This document shows, piece by piece, positions 1 to 4,490 of a stretch of 7,210 bases of DNA. The position numbers and the translations under genes are program-made. The notes under the pieces are model-generated. The model was not told the origin of the DNA and did no database searches. It saw only the letters and a list, made by a program, of their open reading frames with translations. Source of the DNA: DHVE2 group archaeon (GTDB lineage Archaea > Thermoplasmatota > Thermoplasmata > Thermoplasmatales > Aciduliprofundaceae); assembly GCA_015522955.1 (NCBI GenBank), contig WALG01000039.1:1-7210 (forward strand). The letters run 5' to 3'. The first letter of the stretch is position 1, and each line of letters opens with the position of its first letter.

Positions 1-114
1 AAGACCTCTTAACTTTCTACGCAACTTTTCATTCTTTTCTAGGGTGGCCAGATACTCGTAAATATGCGAGTCTTTTATCTCCGCGTAATAAAACTTCACA
101 GCGGGATCTCTCAT
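1..114 (-). CDS. Partial gene, N-terminal 38 residues; possible ferritin-like (rubrerythrin / VIT1-CCC1-type) protein
   Basis: An open frame runs from ATG at 114 leftward off the window edge without a stop, giving 38 residues. The start is supported by an in-frame TGA seven codons upstream and a TATA-like element centred about 27 bp upstream, which suggests a leaderless mRNA. The peptide is a charged amphipathic helix: YYAEIKDSHIYEYLA at residues 9-23, then LEKNEKLRRKL. A carboxylate followed by IYxxLAxxEKN resembles the first helix of ferritin-like domains in rubrerythrins and in VIT1/CCC1-type iron/manganese transporters, where the early Glu (here perhaps E12) binds metal. That assignment rests on a short pattern recalled from memory. 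The existence of a gene here is much better supported than its function. A competing frame on the same strand (29-220) begins inside the repeat arm and is less convincing. Confidence 0.6.
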   Translation of the reverse strand, partial: MRDPAVKFYYAEIKDSHIYEYLATLEKNEKLRRKLRGL

Positions 115-133
115 GGATGAGAATTTGCATCAC

Positions 134-150
134 GGCATAAATATTTTCCT
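134..150 (-). promoter_or_regulatory. BRE/TATA promoter of the leftward gene
   Basis: On the minus strand this reads AGGAAAATATTTATGCC: a purine-rich BRE-like stretch followed by ATATTTATG. The box centre (about 141) is about 27 bp from the ATG at 114, the spacing expected between an archaeal TATA box and the transcription start. The transcript would therefore begin at or next to the start codon. The box lies at the outer end of the left inverted-repeat arm, mirroring the arrangement at 529-546. Confidence 0.55.
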
Positions 151-205
151 TAAGAAGGGGCACCAAGGTTCCCCTTTCTAAACCTCCCCGAAACAGGTTA
201 GGTTG
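147..205. repeat. Left arm of a ~60-bp imperfect inverted repeat with internal hairpins
   Basis: The reverse complement of this stretch matches 479-538. The best block, 175-199, agrees with 482-505 apart from one substitution and one single-base indel. On the minus strand both contain AACCTGTTT, a G-run and TTTAGAAA. Beyond it both arms continue as AGAA-GGGG-loop-CCCC-TTCTT and then an A-rich TATA region. Within this arm AAGGGG (155-160) pairs with CCCCTT (171-176), with an inner ACC/GGT stem. A second small stem, AACCT/AGGTT, lies in the 181-199 block. The loop differs between arms while the stem is kept. Possible identities are the terminal inverted repeat of a small mobile element, or two inverted copies of a palindromic intergenic repeat. 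Confidence 0.7.
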
Positions 206-222
206 ATGCCCCCTCTCCACAC

Positions 223-248
223 CCCTCTTTTAAAACAGAATTAGAGGG
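223..248. other. Short hairpin CCCTCT / AGAGGG
   Basis: CCCTCT at 223-228 is perfectly complementary to AGAGGG at 243-248, with a 14-nt A/T-rich loop. It lies in the non-coding interval between the repeat arms, next to a second hairpin at 261-279. No known RNA family was recognised. Six-bp stems occur by chance, so the significance is low unless it is conserved in relatives. Confidence 0.35.
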
Positions 249-260
249 TACCTACGCAGC

Positions 261-279
261 GCCCTGTAAAGAGCAGGGC
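261..279. other. Short hairpin GCCCTG / CAGGGC
   Basis: GCCCTG at 261-266 pairs perfectly with CAGGGC at 274-279 around a 7-nt loop. The stem can be lengthened by AGC (258-260) pairing with GCT (282-284) across a 2-nt bulge. With its neighbour at 223-248 this suggests a structured stretch, either an RNA or remnants of mobile-element DNA. It matches neither the SRP RNA nor the RNase P RNA signatures I know. Confidence 0.4.
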
Positions 280-416
280 TTGCTCGCAACTTGCTTCTCT
301 CGTTGCTCATTTCACATCAATAACTCCAAGAGTTAAGAAGGGCTTCAGAGTATTCCCGTCCTATGTGCACAGGTGAACCATATCCCATGGGTATATAGAG
401 GAGAGCATTAATAACG

Positions 417-437
417 GCAGGTTCCTTTACCCCCTGC
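417..437. other. Small hairpin GCAGG / CCTGC
   Basis: GCAGG at 417-421 is complementary to CCTGC at 433-437 with an 11-nt loop. It is short, within the gene-free interval, and without a poly-T tail to suggest a terminator. It is listed because it adds to the concentration of stems between 150 and 530. Confidence 0.25.
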
Positions 438-478
438 GTTAAACGATTTCAACGGTTTTTATTATTTTCCGTAGCCAG

Positions 479-538
479 CCCAACCTGTTTAGGGGGGTTT
501 AGAAATGGGGGCAAAGCCCCCCTTCTTGAGAAAAGGAT
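479..538. repeat. Right arm of the ~60-bp imperfect inverted repeat, with a strong hairpin
   Basis: This is the inverted counterpart of 147-205. It begins CAACCTGTTTAGG (481-493). It contains a strong stem, GGGGGC (507-512), loop AAA and GCCCCC (516-521), flanked by AGAA (501-504) pairing with TTCT (523-526). The left arm has the same AGAA-GGGG/CCCC-TTCT architecture with a different loop. The arm runs into the A-rich BRE/TATA region of the phosphoesterase gene. Frames that start inside it, such as ATG at 505, translate repeat sequence rather than protein. Confidence 0.7.
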
Positions 539-546
539 TTTTATTG
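529..546 (+). promoter_or_regulatory. BRE/TATA promoter of the phosphoesterase gene
   Basis: The sequence AGAAAAGGATTTTTATTG has a purine-rich BRE-like part followed by TTTTTATTG (538-546). The box centre is about 24-26 bp upstream of ATG 565, so transcription should begin at or near that codon (leaderless). No Shine-Dalgarno sequence precedes 565, in keeping with this. The element mirrors the promoter at 134-150 on the other side of the inverted repeat. Confidence 0.5.
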
Positions 547-564
547 GTTAGGATATTATCCCTC

Positions 565-1188
565 ATGCGCATTCTTGCACTGGCGGATATCCACGGCTAT
601 GAGTATACACCGTATTTTGTGGAAGAGATTGAATCTCTTTACGATTTTGATGTGATTATGATTGCGGGAGACATAACTAATTTTGGACCTGCAGAGTTTG
701 CAAAGGAACTCTTAGATTCCCTTCCAAAGAAGGTTATTGCAGTGCCCGGCAACTGTGACCCTGTGGGTACAGTGAAAGCCATTGAAAAGAGCAAAGGTAT
801 AAACGCTCACAAAAAGAGAATTAGGTTAGAAAATTACACCGTCATTGGTCTTGGTGGCACTGATGGTAAGGGATTCAGCATGGGAATAACATTTACAGCA
901 GAGGATGTGAATAACCTTTTGAAGGAATGCAATGGCTGTATATTCTTAACCCATCAACCACCCTTTGGTATTCTTGATGAGGTGGGACACAGACATGTGG
1001 GAAGCAAAATTTTGAGAACTGCACTGGATAAAATCACACCCTCCCTTGTAATTTCTGGGCATATTCATGAGGCAAGGGGCTATGAAATCCGGAACAACAC
1101 AATATTTGTGAATCCTGGACCAACTCGGATGGGTTACGCTGCAATTATAGACATGAAAAGTAGAGAAGTTCTCATGATCGAAAAATAA
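565..1188 (+). CDS. Calcineurin-like metallophosphoesterase (YfcE/Icc-type)
   Basis: A 207-residue protein with the full signature of two-metal phosphoesterases: D8-x-H10 at the end of the first strand, GD (G35-D36), GN (G62-N63) followed by CD, a lone His in LTHQPP (H130), and GHIH (H166, H168), followed by the usual VNPGP turn. It should be a soluble cytoplasmic hydrolase of phosphodiesters or phosphomonoesters using Mn, Ni or Fe. The substrate cannot be read from the sequence. The length is slightly above the compact YfcE/MJ0936 type. ATG 565 was chosen over the in-frame ATG at 505 because family members begin right at the MRILxxxDIHG strand, the extra 20 residues come from the repeat arm, and a TATA box lies at the leaderless distance from 565. 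The coiled-coil gene follows 52 bp downstream on the same strand. Confidence 0.88.
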   Translation: MRILALADIHGYEYTPYFVEEIESLYDFDVIMIAGDITNFGPAEFAKELLDSLPKKVIAVPGNCDPVGTVKAIEKSKGINAHKKRIRLENYTVIGLGGTDGKGFSMGITFTAEDVNNLLKECNGCIFLTHQPPFGILDEVGHRHVGSKILRTALDKITPSLVISGHIHEARGYEIRNNTIFVNPGPTRMGYAAIIDMKSREVLMIEK

Positions 1189-1197
1189 TAGCAAAAA

Positions 1198-1234
1198 TTT
1201 CATATTTAATAAAGATAATACCATCTGTGGAGGT
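1198..1234 (+). promoter_or_regulatory. TATA-like element and Shine-Dalgarno site for the coiled-coil gene
   Basis: An A/T-rich stretch with ATATTTAATAAAG (1202-1214) follows the phosphoesterase stop. A strong Shine-Dalgarno GGAGGT (1229-1234) lies 6 nt before ATG 1241. The ribosome binding site fixes the start. The TATA assignment is weaker, since a start 26 bp downstream would fall on the Shine-Dalgarno sequence. The gene may instead be read through from the phosphoesterase. Confidence 0.45.
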
Positions 1235-1240
1235 ATTGCT

Positions 1241-1966
1241 ATGAGCCCCGAAGATTTGGGTGAATTGAGTCTGTTAGATCAGGTACAGACGTATCTGGCT
1301 AAGATAAAAAAATATGATATGGAAGTTAAGGAGAGGGCAAAAAAACTGGATGAAAAGGAAAAAGATCTTCTGAACAGAGAGGAAAAAATAAAAGAATTAG
1401 AGAAAAAAATTGAGGAAAAGGAGAAGTTCTTGGATAAAAAAAGCACTGAACTGGAGGAATACGGAAAGAAGATAGAGGAGGCAAAGAAAGAGTATACAGA
1501 GAAACTGGAGGAACTCAAAAAGAAGATAGAACTGGTAAGTCAGGGAGAGAAGGCCCTTAAGGAGTATGAAGAGGCACTTGCAGGTATTCGAAGCGATATC
1601 GAGGAGCACATGGGAGACTTTACAAAATTTCAGGATTTTCTGAAAAACACGGTCAACGATATCATTGAAAAACAAAAAGAGTTTGTGGAAAAGAGTCGGA
1701 AAATCATGAGGATGGAGGCTACGCTTTCAGATCTTAGGGAAAAATTAATTGTAAGTATCCAAGCATTGAGTGGTGGGAAGACCCCAGAGGTGCCTGCAGC
1801 CCCATCCGCTCCGAAGACTGAAACAAAAGAGAAGAAAGAGGAATTTGAAATAGTAATCGTGGATGGAGAGGAATTCATTAAGTGCCCTCAGTGCGGAACT
1901 CTAAACTCTAAAGATGCAATCATGTGCTACAATTGCGGTTACGTCTTTAAACCGGAGGAACTGTAG
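1241..1966 (+). CDS. Coiled-coil protein with C-terminal zinc ribbon, family not recognised
   Basis: 241 residues in four parts. Residues 1-20 form a short leader (LGELSLLDQVQTYLAKI). About 20-115 is an extremely Lys/Glu-rich heptad-like helix (repeats such as KIKELEKKIEEKEK), and about 115-178 a less charged helical part (DFTKFQDFLKNTVNDIIEKQ). A Pro/Ala/Lys linker follows at about 180-203. A C-terminal zinc ribbon has C215-x2-C218-x10-C229-x2-C232, in the style of short archaeal zinc ribbons (CPQCGTxN...CxNCGYVF). There is no signal peptide or membrane segment, so it should be cytoplasmic. The form suggests an elongated oligomer carrying a small nucleic-acid- or protein-binding module, but no function can be assigned. 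The start is set by GGAGGT six bases upstream. The last 28 bp overlap the 3' end of the convergent PPS gene. Similar coiled-coil regions match many unrelated proteins, so only the ribbon and the 115-178 region would be informative in searches. Confidence 0.85.
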   Translation: MSPEDLGELSLLDQVQTYLAKIKKYDMEVKERAKKLDEKEKDLLNREEKIKELEKKIEEKEKFLDKKSTELEEYGKKIEEAKKEYTEKLEELKKKIELVSQGEKALKEYEEALAGIRSDIEEHMGDFTKFQDFLKNTVNDIIEKQKEFVEKSRKIMRMEATLSDLREKLIVSIQALSGGKTPEVPAAPSAPKTETKEKKEEFEIVIVDGEEFIKCPQCGTLNSKDAIMCYNCGYVFKPEEL

Positions 1967-2715
1967 AGTTCTTCGCTTATTTTTTCCAGTCTTTTATTTA
2001 TATGCTCTAAAGATTTCGAGAGGATTTCATTGTTTGAGTAAGTTGATAGTATCTTTTGAGGCTCATCAATGCTGTCTACAAGAGATATCATATTTTTAAT
2101 AGCCCGAGTTAGTTCATCCACGATAGTAATATCCGCGGTTCTTGCAGTTCTCGAGAGAGGATTCAGGTCGATGGTTATCACAAATTTCCCCATGTTCTTA
2201 AGAGCCTGAGCCCTATCTCCATCTTCAAGGGGTACAAGTACAACATCCGCAGAGTATATGCCCTGAGAGGAGCATAGAGCACGACTGTGCTCTAAACCTG
2301 GAATTCTGGCATCTGGATTTTTTCCCAGAATCTCCATTCCGTATCCGCGAAATACCTCCACAATCCTTTCAATGCGTTCCTCAGTGCGATAGAAAAGATT
2401 TACCTCCACCTTCGCTCCTGTTCTTCGGGCTAATGTGACAACATCTCCTGCAGATAGCGCAGTAACATTGCCATTCACAGATATCACAGGATTTTTCGCG
2501 GTTAAAATTTTTGCAATAGCAGCCTTCTCGGCCTCCAGAGCGAAATCCTGAGTTCTCTCTCCAAGAAGATAATCAAATGCCTCTCCCCTACCATGTGCAA
2601 TCAATCCCGCATGGGCAACAATTCCTTTTTTGAAACCCTCCACTATTTTTTCTCTTTTCATAAGTGATTCATATCGAGGATGGCTTCTGGGGATCATAGG
2701 ATGAGAATCATTCAC
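1939..2715 (-). CDS. 4-phosphopantoate--beta-alanine ligase (archaeal phosphopantothenate synthetase, PPS)
   Basis: 258 residues, the usual length of archaeal PPS (COG1701 type, characterised in Thermococcus kodakarensis). The enzyme condenses 4-phosphopantoate and beta-alanine using ATP. With pantoate kinase it replaces the bacterial panC-coaA route to coenzyme A. Visible family blocks are IPRSHPRYESL (8-18), GLIAHGRGEAFDYLLGE (37-53), SVNGN (79-83), VPLEDGDRAQAL (161-172) and IDLNPLSRTAR (182-192). It is a soluble, usually dimeric enzyme. The start at GTG 2715 overlaps the stop of the DHH gene as GTGA, with a weak AGGT ribosome site 8 nt upstream. ATG at 2697 (M7), just before the conserved IPxSHPRY block, is a possible alternative. 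It is the last gene of the rps15-nuclease-PPS series. Its 3' end overlaps the convergent coiled-coil gene by 28 bp. Confidence 0.92.
   Translation of the reverse strand: MNDSHPMIPRSHPRYESLMKREKIVEGFKKGIVAHAGLIAHGRGEAFDYLLGERTQDFALEAEKAAIAKILTAKNPVISVNGNVTALSAGDVVTLARRTGAKVEVNLFYRTEERIERIVEVFRGYGMEILGKNPDARIPGLEHSRALCSSQGIYSADVVLVPLEDGDRAQALKNMGKFVITIDLNPLSRTARTADITIVDELTRAIKNMISLVDSIDEPQKILSTYSNNEILSKSLEHINKRLEKISEELYSSSGLKT
1980..1985 (+). terminator. Possible poly-T terminator of the rightward transcript
   Basis: A TTTTTT run begins 13 bp after the stop of the coiled-coil gene. Archaeal RNA polymerase often terminates at such T tracts. It lies inside the 3' part of the oppositely oriented PPS gene, so it could be only coding sequence. 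Confidence 0.3.
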
Positions 2716-3983
2716 TGCGATATACCTTTTTCTATCTTTTCATTGAGTAATTCTAGGAACTCCTCTTCTTTACCCTTGGGAAGTGTGCATCCAGCAGCCA
2801 CGCTATGACCTCCACCCTGCCCTCCAAGGAAAGCGCAGATCTCTCTGAGAATTTCGCCAAGATGAAACTTGCGGGCAAAATATTTCGAACATCTTACTGA
2901 TATATGCACCTGTGCATCCACATAAATACCCACAATTACCCTATCTGGAGGAAATAGATACAGAGAAGCAATTGTTGCCAGAGAACTTGTTAGATAACCG
3001 TTAGGAGCAAAAAAATAGATTACGTGGCCTCTAGTGAAATAATTATTGAGCATCTCATAAATATTGTTTATCACTTCGCTCTTATATCTCTTTCTTAGGA
3101 TTTCCATACGCTCTAGATTTCCATCCTCTCCAAGAATATATCCTAGAGCCACACTCTGCTCATCGCTTCTGGCAGCAGAGTCAAGCAACTCTGTGAGATA
3201 TCGAACGCTCCCACCCATATCAACATCCATGCCTACTATAAATCTTCCAGCCTCAGGTACCTGGCTCTCTCGTACTAGCACGAGGGATAAATACGAGCCA
3301 AGTTTCACCTTTTCCTCCTCAGAGAGTTCCTCAATTTTTTTCGTTGGAGATATCTTGAGTTTCTCTAGAATCTTTCCCACAACCTCAGGTTTCCCGCTTA
3401 GTCCTGGGAAGAATGGCTCTGTGGAATAAACTACAGCATCCAATACCTCTCCATGCAGTACCAGGTTTTCCTGTGGTCTAATACCCATAGAGTCTAAAAG
3501 TTCTAAATTTAGCCCGGTGAATCCGCCAAGATGCTGCTTATCTCCGAATATCCCTGCAAGAGCAAACCTCGCGATACGGGGATCTTCGGTGAGATAATAG
3601 GCAAGGGTGCTGGCACAGGCATCATGAGCACCATCATATCCAAAAATGTGGGGATTGATATGCACAATCTCCTCGTTATCTGCAGGAGGCTTGTGATGAT
3701 CCAGAACGATTACATCTCCCTTCATTTTGGCAACGAAGGAAGAACCAAGATCAGTGAGTATCACATAGTCCTCATTATTTACAATGTTGATTATCTCCGA
3801 ACTTTCAGCATTTCTAAAAAATGAAATATGGAAATTTTTTCCATGCTGAAGAAGATATTTTGCTACAATCCCTGCGGAGCATACCCCATCCACATCATAG
3901 TGTGTTAATATCCTAAAATAATCCCCATTTTCAATAATTTCTCTTGCCCTCTTAAATCTATTCTCCATATCAGGATTCATCAC
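2712..3983 (-). CDS. DHH-family single-strand nuclease, archaeal RecJ-like / GAN type
   Basis: 423 residues with the ordered DHH motifs: THYDVDG (27-33, D30 and D32), LTDLG (76-80, D78), LDHHKP (94-99, D95-H96-H97), GIFGD (144-148, D148), and the C-terminal DHHA1 signature GGQGGGHSVAAG (387-398, GGGH 390-393). All metal ligands are present, so it should be an active Mn/Mg-dependent 5'-3' exonuclease. In Thermococcales the related GAN protein binds GINS and is viewed as the archaeal Cdc45/RecJ equivalent in the replicative helicase. A role in replication or repair is inferred here. The gene overlaps rps15 by GTGA at its 5' end and PPS by GTGA at its 3' end. The first codon may be GTG 3983 or the adjacent ATG 3980, which is better spaced (4 nt) from a GGTGA ribosome site. 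Adjacency of S15 and a RecJ-like gene recurs in euryarchaea, as I recall. Confidence 0.9.
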   Translation of the reverse strand: MMNPDMENRFKRAREIIENGDYFRILTHYDVDGVCSAGIVAKYLLQHGKNFHISFFRNAESSEIINIVNNEDYVILTDLGSSFVAKMKGDVIVLDHHKPPADNEEIVHINPHIFGYDGAHDACASTLAYYLTEDPRIARFALAGIFGDKQHLGGFTGLNLELLDSMGIRPQENLVLHGEVLDAVVYSTEPFFPGLSGKPEVVGKILEKLKISPTKKIEELSEEEKVKLGSYLSLVLVRESQVPEAGRFIVGMDVDMGGSVRYLTELLDSAARSDEQSVALGYILGEDGNLERMEILRKRYKSEVINNIYEMLNNYFTRGHVIYFFAPNGYLTSSLATIASLYLFPPDRVIVGIYVDAQVHISVRCSKYFARKFHLGEILREICAFLGGQGGGHSVAAGCTLPKGKEEEFLELLNEKIEKGISQ

Positions 3984-4435
3984 TTCACCAAAAGTTCTGC
4001 CTCCTTCAGGCTGTACTTCCAGTCAGCAGATAACTTCCCTACGCGTTTGTAATATTTCACTAGTCTGCGAATCTTTGCCTCTACCAGTTGCAGTCCCCTC
4101 CTGTTACCAAGGTCCTCGGGATGGTTTTGAAGATGAGCATTAATTTTCACCGCTTTTTTCATTAGAGCCATAAGATCCTCGGGTAGTAAGGATGCCATTC
4201 CACGCTCCTTTAAAATCTTTCCAATACTCTTACCCGTCATAAGTTTGACATCAGGAACCCCGTACTGATCCCTGAGAACAGTACCTATCATTGCCTGAGA
4301 GTATCCCTCCTTTGCAAGTTCCAGGATTTTATTAATGATTTCTTCTTCACTCATCTCAACCCATTCAGGTTTCTCTATTCGTAGCGGCTTCCTGGAACCG
4401 GACCTTCCCTTTCTTCTTGCATGCATCCTTCCCAT
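3980..4435 (-). CDS. rps15: 30S ribosomal protein S15, archaeal/eukaryotic type
   Basis: 151 residues beginning MGRMHARRKGRSGSRKP, the typical archaeal S15 start. It has the N-terminal extension domain absent from bacteria (residues about 1-60, with PEWVEMSEEEI) and the conserved 16S rRNA-binding S15 core (HPEDLGNRRGLQLVEAKIRR at about 105-124, then LVKYYKR and ADWKY at 137-141). It binds the central domain of 16S rRNA early in 30S assembly. ATG 4435 was chosen because GGTGA (4440-4444) lies 5 nt upstream and family members start here. Extending to 4504 would translate the promoter. It is the first gene of a translationally coupled series with the DHH nuclease (GTGA overlap at 3980-3983) and PPS. 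Confidence 0.95.
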   Translation of the reverse strand: MGRMHARRKGRSGSRKPLRIEKPEWVEMSEEEIINKILELAKEGYSQAMIGTVLRDQYGVPDVKLMTGKSIGKILKERGMASLLPEDLMALMKKAVKINAHLQNHPEDLGNRRGLQLVEAKIRRLVKYYKRVGKLSADWKYSLKEAELLVK

Positions 4436-4439
4436 GCTC

Positions 4440-4484
4440 TTCACCTTTGGAGTGGCTAATATCATCAAATACTTAAATATTTCT
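4440..4484 (-). promoter_or_regulatory. rps15: Promoter and ribosome site of the rps15-nuclease-PPS series
   Basis: On the minus strand CCAGAAATATTTAAGTATT contains a good TATA element (ATATTTAAG, about 4472-4480). Counting 26 bp places the start near 4449, giving a short leader with GGTGA (4440-4444) 5 nt before ATG 4435. The element sits directly after the sufB stop (4491), so ribosomal protein expression can be independent of sufCB. Only the spacing and base pattern support it. Confidence 0.6.
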
Positions 4485-4490
4485 GGTAAC

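Larger units (their letters stand above)
230..448 (-). pseudogene. Interrupted relic-like reading frame between the repeat arms
   Basis: On the minus strand one frame stays open from 448 to the TAA at 232-230 except for a single TGA at 319-317: about 43 codons, the stop, then 28 codons. The first part contains PMGYGSPVHIGREYSEALL. The second contains SKLRASPALYRALRRYPL. The loosely composed, Gly/Ser/Pro- and Arg-rich tail resembles the poorly conserved C-terminal tails of IS200/IS605-type TnpB proteins, whose 3' ends double as guide-RNA scaffold. This is an impression from memory, not a motif match: no catalytic residues or zinc finger are present. It may equally be an accidental open frame in non-coding DNA. 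Confidence 0.2.

Noticed and set aside
29..220. 63-codon minus-strand open frame
   Set aside because: It begins near the inner end of the left repeat arm, translates the hairpin repeat, and overlaps the better-supported leaderless gene at 1-114 and its promoter. No domain is visible.
381..395. Palindrome around CCCATGGG as a possible operator
   Set aside because: Symmetry does not extend beyond the 8-bp core, which is expected by chance.
230..480. SRP RNA, RNase P RNA, tRNA or CRISPR array in the gene-free interval
   Set aside because: No tRNA T-arm or acceptor pairing, no signature motifs of SRP or RNase P RNA, and no regularly spaced direct repeats were seen.
1279..1878. Minus-strand open frames rich in Ser/Phe opposite the coiled-coil gene
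   Set aside because: Antisense of Lys/Glu-rich codons automatically gives Ser/Phe/Leu frames without stops. There are no start signals or domains.
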